A stretch of DNA of 64,000 nucleotides from Sphingomonadaceae bacterium. GTDB taxonomy: Bacteria > Pseudomonadota > Alphaproteobacteria > Sphingomonadales > Sphingomonadaceae. The DNA lies in NCBI GenBank assembly GCA_947454135.1, contig CANGJI010000005.1, positions 21,481 to 85,480 of the forward strand, read 5' to 3'. The translations under genes were made by a program, and so were the position numbers. The first letter of the stretch is position 1; each line of letters opens with the position of its first letter. The notes beneath the pieces were generated by a model. That model worked only from the letters and a program-made list of their open reading frames with translations. It did not search any database and was not told the origin of the DNA. Below are positions 26,542-35,803 of this stretch, piece by piece.

Positions 26542-27192
26542 CTAGGCCTTGGCGCTGCGCAGCTTGCGGATGGTGTTCTCGCGATAGTGCTGCATCACGG
26601 TGTGCAGATTGATTGCCGAAGCGTTCGCGAGCCACTGGTAGACGAGGCCGAAGATGAACGCGCTGAATTCGACAGCGAAGCTTTCTGGGTCAACTTCGGC
26701 GCGCACTTCGCCATCGGCGATGGCCTGGGCCAGCCAGCGCGCGGTATCGCGGCGATAGGCGATGTGGTTTGCGGCAAGGCGGCGGCGCACCAGCGGGTAG
26801 CTGCTGATCGATTCGAACCACAGGATGTACATCGCCTGCATCTGCTTGGTGCGGTTGAGCAGGAAGAACTCCACCGCATCGAGCGCGCCTTCGATGGCGG
26901 CAAGGCCGGTGTTCTTGCCGACGAACCGGCGCAGTTCGGAAGCCCAGGTCTCGTTGAAGTCGCGTACCAGGAACCCGAACAGGGTTTCCTTCGAGCCGAA
27001 GCGGTTGCTCGCAAGGCCCCGGCTGTAGCCAGCGCGTTCGCCCACTTCCTTGAGCGTGGTGTTGTGCGTGCCGTGTTCGACGATGAGATGCATCGCCGCC
27101 TCGAACATGCGGGCATCCGACAAGGCAGTCCGTTCGACCTGCGTCAGCCGGGGCCGCTCGGCAGGAAGATCGCCGGGAGAGGAAATGTTCAC
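26542..27192 (-). CDS. TetR family regulator of the catabolic divergon
   Basis: 216 residues from a GTG start with AGGA 6 nt upstream. The helix-turn-helix is in TTLKEVGERAGYSRGLASNRFG (about residues 45-66). The C-terminal part is a helical ligand domain. It starts 8 nt after the acyl-CoA ligase stop and so is probably in the same operon, which suggests autoregulation. An acyl-CoA or pathway intermediate may be the inducer (inference). Confidence 0.9.
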   Translation of the reverse strand: MNISSPGDLPAERPRLTQVERTALSDARMFEAAMHLIVEHGTHNTTLKEVGERAGYSRGLASNRFGSKETLFGFLVRDFNETWASELRRFVGKNTGLAAIEGALDAVEFFLLNRTKQMQAMYILWFESISSYPLVRRRLAANHIAYRRDTARWLAQAIADGEVRAEVDPESFAVEFSAFIFGLVYQWLANASAINLHTVMQHYRENTIRKLRSAKA

Positions 27193-27200
27193 ATTCAATC

Positions 27201-28847
27201 CTAGTCTCCGGGAGCGAAACCGGTTTCCACGACCACAACCATCTCTCCCGCGTCGAACTGCTCCCGAAGTGCTTTCTTGTCGAACTTGCCGACACTCGTT
27301 CTCGGGATGGAGTCCGCCCGCGCCCAATACTCGGGTATCATGAACCTGGCAAATCCATCCCGGAGACCTGTCCGCAGCATTGGTGGGACAAATTCGGCTC
27401 CCGGCTCCATCGCCACCACCGCAAGGGGGCGCTCTTCCCAGCGCGGATCGGGAATGGCGAATACTGCCGCTTCGGAAACGCCGGGCAGGGCCGCGATGCC
27501 GTTCTCGAGATCGGTCGAGGAGATCCATTCGCCGCCCGACTTGATGAGATCCTTGGCGCGGTCGGTGATCTCGACAAAGCCGAGCGGGTCGATCCGTCCG
27601 ACATCGCCGGTGCGCAGCCAGCCATCGGCGGTGAGGCGCGAATCTTCGGGCCGCTCCTTCAGGTAGCCGCCGGTCACCCACGGTCCGCGCAGCTGGAGGT
27701 GCCCCATCACGGTCCCGTCTTCGGGGAGCGGGCGGTCCTCGTCATCGACGATGCGCACGTGCATCCCGGGCACCGGCCTGCCTGCCTTGGCGCGCCAGCG
27801 GACCTCGCCTTCCGGCCCTACCTCGCGCGGGGGGAACGAGAGGACGCACATCGGGCTGGTCTCGGTCATCCCCCAGCCTTGCACGATATCGACGCCCCAT
27901 GCCGCCTTGACGCGTTCGATCAGGTTCGCCGAGACCGCCGATCCGCCCGAGACGATGGTACGGAACGAGCTGAGGTCGAGCGGAGTGGCCGTATGGGCCT
28001 GGAGCAGGTCGTTGAGGATGGTCGGCACGGCCGCCATCAGGGTGGGGCGCTCCTCGGCGATCAGCCGGGCGAGGTGCGCGCTCTGCAGATGCGGGCCAGG
28101 GAGGATCAGGTCGCTGCCCGCCAGCCAGCCCGAATAGGGCATGCCCCAGGCATTGGCGTGGAACATCGGCGGCACCATCAGGATGCGGTCGCGGTTGGAG
28201 ATCGCGAAAGTATCCGCCGCCATCGAGGCAAGGCTGTGGAGATAGACCGAACGGTGCGAATAGACGACGCCCTTGGGCAGGCCCGTGGTGCCCGAGGTGT
28301 AGCAGATCGCCGCAGCATCGGTTTCGACGAGGCGGGGCCACTCCATCATCGGCGCGGCCGCAGCGATCAGGTCTTCGTAGGCATGGATGTGGCCCGCAAA
28401 GCCCGCGATCTCGTCCGGCGCATCGCCGACGACGATCACGTGATCGATGGCCGGACATTCCGGCAGGATCGCCGCAACGCCGGGCAGCAGCACCGCATCG
28501 ACGATCAGCGCGCGGTCGCCGGCATGATTGACGATGTAGCGGATCTGCTCGGCTGGCAGGCGGACATTGAGCGTGTGCAGCACCGCGCCCATCGCGGGCA
28601 CGGCGAGGTAGGCTTCAAGGTGCGCCGGATTGTTCCAGCAATAGGTCGCAACCGGCTCGCCGCTCGGAACGCCAAGCGCTGCCAGCGCACCGGCCAGTTT
28701 GCGCGCCCGCGCCGCCGTTTCGGCAAAGCTGCGCGTGTGCAGCGTCTGGCCGTCGAAGGAGACCACGCGGCTGGCGCCGAACAATCGCTCGCCGCGATCG
28801 AAGATCATCTGCGTCGACAGCGCATGATCCATCATTGTCGACTTCAC
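27201..28847 (-). CDS. Acyl-CoA ligase (AMP-forming)
   Basis: 548 residues. AMP-binding P-loop YTSGTTGLPKG (183-193), the motif GWGMTETSP and the C-terminal catalytic Lys region RTSVGKFDKKALREQF all match the ANL superfamily. It adenylates a carboxylic acid and forms the CoA thioester. The GTG start overlaps the stop of the kinase gene (GTGA); an ATG at 28835 is an alternative. In this operon the likely substrate is an acid released by the BVMO/hydrolase branch. Confidence 0.92.
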   Translation of the reverse strand: MKSTMMDHALSTQMIFDRGERLFGASRVVSFDGQTLHTRSFAETAARARKLAGALAALGVPSGEPVATYCWNNPAHLEAYLAVPAMGAVLHTLNVRLPAEQIRYIVNHAGDRALIVDAVLLPGVAAILPECPAIDHVIVVGDAPDEIAGFAGHIHAYEDLIAAAAPMMEWPRLVETDAAAICYTSGTTGLPKGVVYSHRSVYLHSLASMAADTFAISNRDRILMVPPMFHANAWGMPYSGWLAGSDLILPGPHLQSAHLARLIAEERPTLMAAVPTILNDLLQAHTATPLDLSSFRTIVSGGSAVSANLIERVKAAWGVDIVQGWGMTETSPMCVLSFPPREVGPEGEVRWRAKAGRPVPGMHVRIVDDEDRPLPEDGTVMGHLQLRGPWVTGGYLKERPEDSRLTADGWLRTGDVGRIDPLGFVEITDRAKDLIKSGGEWISSTDLENGIAALPGVSEAAVFAIPDPRWEERPLAVVAMEPGAEFVPPMLRTGLRDGFARFMIPEYWARADSIPRTSVGKFDKKALREQFDAGEMVVVVETGFAPGD

Positions 28848-29872
28848 CGGACTTTCCCCTTCTCGAGGATGGCGGCGGCCTCGTTCAGCAGGGCCGGCAC
28901 GTCGCGTTCAAGTCCGCGCGAGTAGGGCGTGTCGACCTTGCCCTGCGTCTGGAGCACCCATGCTCCCTCGACGATGGCGGCCAGCCGCCAGGCGGCAAAC
29001 ACGACGTAGTAGTCGATGTGCTCATGGCCGAGGCCTGTCACGGCGGACCAGTGTTCGGCGAGCGCGCGGGCCGGAAGGACGCCAGGCCGGTTGGTCAGGC
29101 CCTGCACGAAGCCAAAGCCCAGTTCCGCTGCCGGATCGCGCTGCCAGAAGAACAGGCACAGCCCCAGATCGACAAGCGGATCGCCCAGCGTGGCCATTTC
29201 CCAATCGAGAATGACCCTGAGTTCGGGCCGATCCGGCGCGACGAGGCAGTTGTCGAGGTGGAAGTCGCAGTGGATCACGCTGGCGCGGGCGGAGGCGGGC
29301 TGGTTGGCGAGCAGCCACGCGCCGATCTCCTCCAGCAGCGGCAGATCGCGCACGCGGTCCGCCGCGCGCACCTTGAGCCAGCGCTCCACCTGCCGCTGGA
29401 CGAAACCCTCGGGCCGCGCGAAATCGGCGGGGAGCACGGCCTGCCAATCGGCGGCGTGGACGCGGGCGAGGCCCTCGACCATCGTCAGGCCGAGCTGGTT
29501 GACGGTCTCGTCGGTATCGGGCCAGCCATCCGGCAGCCGTTCGGTCAGCGCGACGCCATCGACCCACTCGGTGACGGCGAAAGGCTGGCCGATCACCTCC
29601 GGATCACCGCACCAGGCAACCGCCTGCGGCACGGGGGCAAGCCCCTTCAGCGCGGAGATGACGCGGTATTCGCGCTCGATCCCCGCCGCCGCCTTGTCGG
29701 AAATCACGTTGACGGGCGGATGGCGCAGCACCAGCCGTCCCTCGCGCGTCTCGATCAGGCGGGTAACGTTGGAGTTTCCGCCGGCGAGGACCGGGCCGAG
29801 CGTTATTCCGCTGCGCCCGGTGGCCGCCTCCAGCCATGCCTGCAGTCGCCTTTCGGCGTCTACAGGTTGCAC
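28844..29872 (-). CDS. APH-type phosphotransferase (ACAD10/11- and LvaA-like kinase)
   Basis: 342 residues from a GTG that overlaps the end of the SDR gene by 13 nt. Kinase elements: the nucleotide loop LAGGNSNVTRLI (about 29-40), catalytic loop HCDFHLDN (201-208, catalytic Asp203) and metal site ILDWEMATLGD (Asp223). This branch of the aminoglycoside phosphotransferase family includes LvaA, which phosphorylates 4-hydroxyvaleryl-CoA, and the kinase part of ACAD10/11. Its place next to an acyl-CoA ligase and across from an acyl-CoA dehydrogenase suggests it phosphorylates a hydroxyacyl-CoA rather than a drug. Confidence 0.87.
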   Translation of the reverse strand: MQPVDAERRLQAWLEAATGRSGITLGPVLAGGNSNVTRLIETREGRLVLRHPPVNVISDKAAAGIEREYRVISALKGLAPVPQAVAWCGDPEVIGQPFAVTEWVDGVALTERLPDGWPDTDETVNQLGLTMVEGLARVHAADWQAVLPADFARPEGFVQRQVERWLKVRAADRVRDLPLLEEIGAWLLANQPASARASVIHCDFHLDNCLVAPDRPELRVILDWEMATLGDPLVDLGLCLFFWQRDPAAELGFGFVQGLTNRPGVLPARALAEHWSAVTGLGHEHIDYYVVFAAWRLAAIVEGAWVLQTQGKVDTPYSRGLERDVPALLNEAAAILEKGKVR

Positions 29873-30603
29873 ATCAAGCCTCCGTCGGTGAACACGACGG
29901 ATCCGGTCATGTACTTTGAACCTGCGACCCACCAGCACACGTCGGCCATCTCGTCCGCCGTGCCCATGCGCTGGAGCGGGATGCGGGCGATGATGGCGTC
30001 GCGGGCGCGCTCCGAGATGGTCGCGGTCATTTCGGTCTGGACGAAGCCGGGGACGACCATATTGACCCGGATCTGCCGCCGGGCGAGTTCGACCGCGAGC
30101 ACGCGGGTCAGGCCGGTCAGGCCAGCCTTTGACGCGCCGTAGCAGCTATCGCCGGGAAAGCCGCGGAAGCCCACTACGGCGCCGACGTTCACCACCGAGC
30201 TACCCTCTGGCATGAGCCCGACCAGTGCCCTTATCATGCGCATCGGGCCTGAAAGATTGGTGGCGAGTGTCGCTTCCCAATCATCGTCGGAGATGCGCTC
30301 CAGCCCGCCGCCGCGATGAAGTCCGGCGTTGTTGACGAGGACGTCCAGGCCGCCCCAGCGTGCCTCGATCTCCCCGGCAAGGCGCCTGACATCGTCCGGG
30401 TTGGTCACATCGGCGGCGATCCCGATGACATCGCCGTCCATCGCTGCCGCGATGCCGGCAATGCCGGGATCGCGGCCAACGATGCAGACCCGGTCGCCGC
30501 GGCTGGCGGCAAGCGAGGCGACCGCGTGGCCGATGCCACGCGTTGCCCCGGTTACCAGCCAGCGGCGGACGTCAGGCCCGGATTGGGCAGGAACCTGCGT
30601 CAT
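29860..30603 (-). CDS. Short-chain dehydrogenase/reductase
   Basis: 247 residues, normal for a classical SDR. Cofactor motif TGATRGIG (18-25), NNAG (about 90) and the catalytic YGASK (about 155) are present. It oxidises an alcohol or reduces a ketone with NAD(P). It follows the TonB receptor by 18 nt and overlaps the kinase gene. Its likely role is alcohol oxidation or handling of a 3-hydroxyacyl intermediate. Confidence 0.92.
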   Translation of the reverse strand: MTQVPAQSGPDVRRWLVTGATRGIGHAVASLAASRGDRVCIVGRDPGIAGIAAAMDGDVIGIAADVTNPDDVRRLAGEIEARWGGLDVLVNNAGLHRGGGLERISDDDWEATLATNLSGPMRMIRALVGLMPEGSSVVNVGAVVGFRGFPGDSCYGASKAGLTGLTRVLAVELARRQIRVNMVVPGFVQTEMTATISERARDAIIARIPLQRMGTADEMADVCWWVAGSKYMTGSVVFTDGGLMCNL

Positions 30604-30621
30604 GATGCGTGCGGCCCCGGA

Positions 30622-32901
30622 TCAGAAGTTCTGGGTAACCGCAACGCCCCACGAACGGGGCGGACGTGCCGCACCGTAGCTCCAGACGTGCTGGACGTCG
30701 TAACCGATCGTCCAGCCATCTGCGTTGGCGATGTTCTTGCCGAAGACGCTGATCATGGTCTTGTTGATCTTGTAGCTGATCGAGGCGTCGAGCAGATACT
30801 GGGCGTCGTTGCGCAGGTTCGGGTTGTTGAGGAAGGTCAGTTCGTGCTGGCCGATCATGTGCAGTTCGGAATTGACCATGAGCGTGCCGGGGCCGACCTC
30901 GTTCTCGTAGGAGGCGCGCAGATCCCAGGTCCACTTCGGGGCGCGGCGGATCTTGAGGAACGTCGCATCGACCGGGGTGCCGGTGCTGTAGATATCCCCG
31001 AAGAAGTCCTTGTACTTGGCATCGAGGTAACCAAGGTTGCCGCCGATGGTGAAGTGCGGCGTGATCCGCGCCGTCAGGTCAAGCTCGATACCCTTGAGAT
31101 CGGCCTTCGAGGCGTTGATCGTGCGGTTCTCGCGGCCGGTCGAGGTGCCGGGGGCCGGCACGTCGAGATCCTGCTGCATGTCCTTGTACTTCATCAGGTA
31201 GAACGCGCCGTTGAGGCGGACGCGGTCATTGAGGAACTGGGTCTTGAAGCCCAGTTCGTAGTTGTCGAGCGTCTCGGGATTGTAGGGCGTGATGGCCGCA
31301 CCGATCGTCGAGGGACGACCATTGAAGCCGCCGCCGCGATAGCCGCGCGACCACAGCGCGTAAGTCATCACCTCGGGCGTCCAGTTGTAGCTGAGGCTGA
31401 CCTTGGGCGTGAACTTCGACCAGCTCGCCTTGATCGGCGTCGGCATCACGATGTTGACGCCCGCGACCGGCGGAAGGGCGGCGATGGGATTGGCCTCTTC
31501 CAGCGTGCCGTAGATGAAGATCGTCTTGTCGTTGACCTGCGTGGTCTTGGCATCGTGGGTGAAGCGCCCGCCGACGGTAAGCTTGAGCTTGTCGGTGAAC
31601 TTGTAGTCACCTTCGAAGTAACCGGCCCACGACTTCGTCGTCTGCGTCACGTCCTGCGCGCTGGTGAGCAGCGGCGGGCCGGCGAAGCCGATGTAGTTCT
31701 TGAGGTTGATCGTGTACTTGGAGAACCACTGGTAACCGCCCAGCACGAAGGTGAGGGGGCCATTGCCGCCCATCACGAGGCGGGCCTCGTTGGTCACCTG
31801 CCGCCAGCGCGCCGGACGATCGGTGTGGTAGAGCGTGAGCGGGGTGGAATCGAAGTCCTGATTGATCGATTCATTGGTCTTCAGGAAGCCGAGGATGTAC
31901 TCGAAATCGAGGTTGTCACCGAGCTCGTACTTGAGCTTGCCGATCGCCATGTCGAGCTGGAAGCGCGCGCTCTTGTCGACGGGGGCATTGCTCACGCTGA
32001 CATAGCGGCTGCCCGAAATCGGCACGTCCGGCTTGGGCGAGCAGAAACCGATCAGCGAGCAGAAGATGTCGGTAGGCTTGGTCAGCGCCGAAAGCTGCGG
32101 CGGGTCCTGCCGGGTCAGCTGGTGATCGTAGCTCAGGCTCACTTCCAGCGCCGGGGTGGGGGTCAGCAGCAGCTGGCCGCCGATCGCGCGGAAGTCGGAC
32201 TTCTGGCCGGGCTGGTTGAAGGTCTTGTTGTAGATGTAGCCGTCGGACGAATTGTACGCGCCCGTAACCTTGAGCGCGACGTTCGGCGCGAGGCCGAAGC
32301 TGACGACGCCCTGGAAATCGAACGTATCGAAGCTCGAATAGGTGCCGCGCACCTTGCCGGTGAGATCCTGCGTCGGCTTGGACCGCGCGAGGTTGATGAC
32401 GCCGCCGGTGGCGTTGCGGCCGAACAGCGTGCCCTGCGGGCCGCGCAGCACTTCGACGCGGTCGACGTCGATGGCCTTCAGCAGGCTGCCCGAGCTCTGG
32501 CCGATGTAGACATCGTCGATCACCACGCCGACCGCCGGGTCGACCGACTTCTCGACGTCGGCAACGCCGATGCCGCGGATATAGATCGCAGCCACGCCGC
32601 CCGGGCCCTGCTGCGTATCGTCGATCAGCACGTTGGGGGCCGAGTTGGCGAAATCGCGCACGTCCGAATCGAAGCGCTTGGACAGGTCCGAGGCGCTGAG
32701 TGCGCTGATCGAGGACGACACGTTCTGAAGGTTTTCCGTGCGCTTGCGCGCCGTCACCACGATGGCTTCGAGGCCATCGCTGCTCTCGCTCGCACCGGAT
32801 GCCTGAGGCTGCGCCTGGGCGTGAGCCTGGCTTGCGGCCAACCCTGCCATTGAAATTGACGCCGCCAGAAGCACGCGCACTGCCTTAACCGACATGCTCA
32901 T
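30622..32901 (-). CDS. TonB-dependent receptor of the catabolic divergon
   Basis: 759 residues: signal peptide ending SQAHAQ, TonB-box-like EAIVVTARKR (about 45-54), plug with VEVLRGPQGTLFGRNATGGVINL, barrel and C-terminal SWGVAVTQNF. It heads the minus arm and is co-transcribed with SDR, kinase and CoA ligase genes, so it probably imports the hydrophobic substrate of the pathway. The ribosome-binding site GGGAGAGACGGG precedes ATG 32901. Confidence 0.93.
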   Translation of the reverse strand: MSMSVKAVRVLLAASISMAGLAASQAHAQAQPQASGASESSDGLEAIVVTARKRTENLQNVSSSISALSASDLSKRFDSDVRDFANSAPNVLIDDTQQGPGGVAAIYIRGIGVADVEKSVDPAVGVVIDDVYIGQSSGSLLKAIDVDRVEVLRGPQGTLFGRNATGGVINLARSKPTQDLTGKVRGTYSSFDTFDFQGVVSFGLAPNVALKVTGAYNSSDGYIYNKTFNQPGQKSDFRAIGGQLLLTPTPALEVSLSYDHQLTRQDPPQLSALTKPTDIFCSLIGFCSPKPDVPISGSRYVSVSNAPVDKSARFQLDMAIGKLKYELGDNLDFEYILGFLKTNESINQDFDSTPLTLYHTDRPARWRQVTNEARLVMGGNGPLTFVLGGYQWFSKYTINLKNYIGFAGPPLLTSAQDVTQTTKSWAGYFEGDYKFTDKLKLTVGGRFTHDAKTTQVNDKTIFIYGTLEEANPIAALPPVAGVNIVMPTPIKASWSKFTPKVSLSYNWTPEVMTYALWSRGYRGGGFNGRPSTIGAAITPYNPETLDNYELGFKTQFLNDRVRLNGAFYLMKYKDMQQDLDVPAPGTSTGRENRTINASKADLKGIELDLTARITPHFTIGGNLGYLDAKYKDFFGDIYSTGTPVDATFLKIRRAPKWTWDLRASYENEVGPGTLMVNSELHMIGQHELTFLNNPNLRNDAQYLLDASISYKINKTMISVFGKNIANADGWTIGYDVQHVWSYGAARPPRSWGVAVTQNF

Positions 32902-32918
32902 CCCGTCTCTCCCTTGTT

Positions 32919-32939
32919 GCCACGCTCTTTTGGCGTGGC
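32919..32939 (-). repeat. 7-bp hairpin in leader of TonB receptor
   Basis: GCCACGC and GCGTGGC enclose a 7-nt loop, 17 nt upstream of the receptor start. It would form a hairpin in the leader RNA close to the ribosome-binding site. Confidence 0.45.
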
Positions 32940-32981
32940 CGCTTTATCCCCGGCGAGATGGACCCGACTGACGGCGCAAGA

Positions 32982-32997
32982 CGTGGAAAATTCCACG
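32982..32997. promoter_or_regulatory. 16-bp palindromic operator candidate
   Basis: CGTGGAA-AA-TTCCACG has perfect 7-bp half sites. This size and symmetry suit a TetR-family dimer; the TetR encoded at 26542-27192 is the obvious candidate. Confidence 0.5.
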
Positions 32998-33040
32998 ACC
33001 GGACGCGCGGCGGACATCGTTGCCGATGCGGGGTCTAGCA

Positions 33041-33063
33041 AACTTGCTATACCCAAACAAGTT
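33041..33063. promoter_or_regulatory. AACTTG-N11-CAAGTT dyad
   Basis: Perfect 6-bp inverted repeat centred about 187 nt before the plus-arm SDR, overlapping the AT-rich promoter-like patch. It is a second operator candidate in the shared region. Confidence 0.4.
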
Positions 33064-33238
33064 ATATTGAGAGGCCGGTTTCCGCCGCAGGGCGCAATGA
33101 TTGCCGATAATCCAAGCATTATGGGGAAAACCGCCAGCCAGATCTGCTGGTCCGTCGCTTTGGTCGGCGCAGATTTTGCTTGTCTGGAACTAGTAAGTGT
33201 GGTCCACATCCGTCCATAAGAACGGCAGGAGAGGTCTC

Positions 33239-33994
33239 ATGGGCGGCAGGCTCGAGGGCAAAGTAGCGCTCATTTCCGGCGGTGCGAGCGGGCTGGGTGA
33301 GGCGCAGGCCATGCTCTATGCGCGCGAAGGCGCCAAGGTGATGATCGGCGATCTGCAGGAAGAGCTGGGCGCTTCGGTCGTCGCACGGATCCGCGATGCC
33401 GGGGGCGAGGCTGCTTTCACCCGGCTCGACGTGACCGACCTTGCCAGCTGGCAGGCAGCAGTGGCCCTGACGGTCGCAACGTTCGGCAAGCTCACAACGC
33501 TCGTCAACAATGCCGGCATCTTCCACCCCGGCGGGATCCAGAGCGAATCGCCGGCCGGATGGGACCGCATGGTTGCGGTCAACCAGACCGGCGTGTTCTA
33601 CGGCATGAAGGCGGGTGCGCCCGAACTGATCAAGGCGGGCAAGGGCGCGGCGATCGTCAACATCTCCTCGCTCTACGGCCTTATCGGCAGCCCCGATGCG
33701 ATCAGCTACCATGCCTCTAAGGCGGCGGTCCGCGTCATGGGCAAGGGCGCTGCGCTCGAGTTCGTGAAGCAGGGCGTGCGCGTGAACACGATTTTCCCCG
33801 GCCAGATCCGCACACCGATCCTGGGCGACATCACGCCCGAGCAGGATGCGGCGATCAAGGCCTCGATTCCGATGGGCGAAGTGGGCGATCCGATGGACAT
33901 TGCCCACGCCTCGTTGTTCCTTGCCTCGGATGAGGCGCGCTACATCACGGGTGCCGAATTGTGGGTCGACGGGGGTTGGTATGCTGGTTGCTGA
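33239..33994 (+). CDS. Short-chain dehydrogenase/reductase
   Basis: 251 residues from ATG 33239 with GGAG 9 nt upstream. Motifs: SGGASGLGEA (13-22), NNAGIF (about 89), ISSLYG and the catalytic YHASK (about 155). The first cofactor Gly motif begins SGGASGLG instead of TGGxxGxG, within the range of the family. It is the first gene of the plus arm and likely oxidises a cyclic or secondary alcohol to the ketone used by the BVMO. Confidence 0.92.
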   Translation: MGGRLEGKVALISGGASGLGEAQAMLYAREGAKVMIGDLQEELGASVVARIRDAGGEAAFTRLDVTDLASWQAAVALTVATFGKLTTLVNNAGIFHPGGIQSESPAGWDRMVAVNQTGVFYGMKAGAPELIKAGKGAAIVNISSLYGLIGSPDAISYHASKAAVRVMGKGAALEFVKQGVRVNTIFPGQIRTPILGDITPEQDAAIKASIPMGEVGDPMDIAHASLFLASDEARYITGAELWVDGGWYAGC

Positions 33995-34012
33995 AAAGGT
34001 GGCACTGAACTG

Positions 34013-35317
34013 ATGGCGTGGGATTTTTCGACCGAACCGGAGTTTGCCGAGAAGCTCGAGTGGATGCGCGATTTCGTGAAGCGCGAGATCGAGCCGATGG
34101 ACCTTGTCTTCCGTGGGCCGGGCGATCCGTTCGATCCGCGCTCGAAGGCGCGGCGGATCATGAAGCCGTTGCAGCAGGTGGTGAAGGACAAGGGCCTGTG
34201 GGCCTGCCACCTCGGGCCGGAGCTTGGCGGGCAGGGCTATGGCCAGCTGCACCTTGGCCTGATGAACGAGATTCTGGGCCGCAGCCGCTTTGCGCCGACC
34301 GTGTTCGGCACGCAGGCGCCCGATACCGGCAACGCCGAAATCCTCGCCCGCTTCGGCACCGAGGAGCAGAAGGCGCGCTATCTCCAGCCCTTGCTCGATG
34401 GCGACATCGTCTCGTGCTTCTCGATGACCGAGCCGCAGGCCGGCGCCGATCCGGGCGAGTTCCAGTGCCGCGCCTATGAAGACGGCGACGACTGGGTGAT
34501 CGAGGGCGAAAAGTGGTTCGCCAGCCACGCCGACATGGCCGAGTTCCTGATCGTCATGTGCATCACCAATCCGGACGTGGCTGTCCATGCCGGATCGTCC
34601 ACGATCATCGTGCCGCGCGATGCGCCGGGGCTCGAGATCGTGCGCAACACCGCTGTCGGCCCCAAGGACGAGATCGGCAGCGGGGTCCACGGCTACTTGC
34701 GCTTCAACAAGTGCCGGGTGCCGCTCAAGAACACGCTGGGCGCGGTGGGCGGCGGCTTCAATGTCGCGCAGTCGCGCCTCGGCGGCGGACGCATCCACCA
34801 TGCCATGCGCACGGTCGGCATGCTCAACAAGGCGCTCGACATGATGTGCGAGCGCGCCGTCAGCCGCGTCACCAAGGGCGAGCGCCTTGCCGACAAGCAG
34901 ATGGTGCAGGAGCGCATCGCCGACAGCTACACCCAGATCACCCAGTTCCGCCTGCACGTGCTGTATGCCGCGTGGCTGCTCGATCAGGACAAGGGCTATA
35001 CCCACCGCGTGCGGCGCGAGATTTCCGCGATCAAGGCGGCGATGCCCGGCGTGCTGCGCGATGTGGTCTACCGCGCGCTGCATATCCACGGCTCGCTCGG
35101 CATGTCGAACGAAACGCCGCTGATGGACATGTGGCAGTACGTGCCGGAGATGGGCATCGTCGATGGGCCGACCGAGGTGCACAAGGTCTCGGTCGCCAAG
35201 GACATCCTGCGCCGCGTCGATCCGGCGCCGGGCCAGTGGCCCACCTATTTCGTCCCCGAAACGCGCGCCGCCGCGCTGGCGAAGTTCGCGCCCTATCTCG
35301 ATGAGGAAGCTGGCTGA
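34013..35317 (+). CDS. Acyl-CoA dehydrogenase family protein
   Basis: 434 residues. ACAD signatures include SCFSMTEPQAGADP (about 140), the FAD-binding RIHHAMRTVGM (about 261) and HIHGSLGMSNETPL followed by VDGPTEVHKVSVAKDIL near the C-terminus. The length and these motifs place it with the ACAD10/11-like group. The enzyme is expected to act on acyl-CoA with FAD. Its pairing with an APH-type kinase gene in the divergent operon mirrors the fused kinase-ACAD proteins of animals. Confidence 0.9.
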   Translation: MAWDFSTEPEFAEKLEWMRDFVKREIEPMDLVFRGPGDPFDPRSKARRIMKPLQQVVKDKGLWACHLGPELGGQGYGQLHLGLMNEILGRSRFAPTVFGTQAPDTGNAEILARFGTEEQKARYLQPLLDGDIVSCFSMTEPQAGADPGEFQCRAYEDGDDWVIEGEKWFASHADMAEFLIVMCITNPDVAVHAGSSTIIVPRDAPGLEIVRNTAVGPKDEIGSGVHGYLRFNKCRVPLKNTLGAVGGGFNVAQSRLGGGRIHHAMRTVGMLNKALDMMCERAVSRVTKGERLADKQMVQERIADSYTQITQFRLHVLYAAWLLDQDKGYTHRVRREISAIKAAMPGVLRDVVYRALHIHGSLGMSNETPLMDMWQYVPEMGIVDGPTEVHKVSVAKDILRRVDPAPGQWPTYFVPETRAAALAKFAPYLDEEAG

Positions 35318-35778
35318 TGGCTGATACGCTGGAACAGCGGGTCGCGTTTCTGGAAGCGCGGCTGGCGCTGCAAGACCTCACGTCCGATTACTGCCTGGGC
35401 TTCGACAAGCGCGACATGGGGCGGTTTCTCGCGATCTGGTGGCCCGATGCAGTCTGGGAAATCGGCCCGCCGTTCGGTGATTTCGTCGGGCATGAAGGCG
35501 TTGTCCATGCGGTCGAGGATATCCTCTGGCCGGCGTGGAAGGAATCGACCCACTACACCACCAACCTGCGCCTGACCTCTGTCGGCGAGGATGCGATCGA
35601 GGGCATCTGCGACGTCTACTGCATCGGCAACTCGATCGACGGGCAGGCGCAGACCGTGGCGGCGACGTATACCGACCGCTTCGAACGGCGCGACGGCGTC
35701 TGGAAAATCGCCCGCCGCAAGGTGACGATGCAGCATTTCAGCCCGCTGACGGGCATCACTTTGGCCGCACCGCAATAG
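35317..35778 (+). CDS. SnoaL/NTF2-like protein
   Basis: 153 residues with the cone-shaped NTF2-like pattern: an N-terminal helix (EQRVAFLEARLALQDLTSDY), FDKRDMGRFLAIWWPDAVWE and strands ending YTDRFERRDGVWKIARRKV. Members are isomerases, dehydratases or ring-hydroxylating small subunits. Its start overlaps the ACAD stop by 1 nt. The exact reaction is unknown. Confidence 0.8.
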   Translation: MADTLEQRVAFLEARLALQDLTSDYCLGFDKRDMGRFLAIWWPDAVWEIGPPFGDFVGHEGVVHAVEDILWPAWKESTHYTTNLRLTSVGEDAIEGICDVYCIGNSIDGQAQTVAATYTDRFERRDGVWKIARRKVTMQHFSPLTGITLAAPQ

Positions 35779-35803
35779 CGGGCGGCGGATCAGGGAGAGG
35801 ATA

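Larger units (their letters stand above)
32902..33238. promoter_or_regulatory. Shared divergent promoter region of the catabolic divergon
   Basis: 337 nt between two divergent operons. It contains three inverted repeats, listed separately, plus an AT-rich patch about 33040-33070 with a TATATT sequence. It is the natural control point for both arms. Confidence 0.6.

Noticed and set aside
28844..29872. Antibiotic (aminoglycoside) phosphotransferase
   Set aside because: The catalytic motifs match the APH fold, but the gene context and the DWEMATLGDP signature fit the ACAD10/11-LvaA group, not resistance enzymes.
30316..32853. 845-codon frame opposite the TonB receptor and SDR
   Set aside because: Antisense shadow of two genes with strong family signatures. 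No ribosome-binding site or domain.
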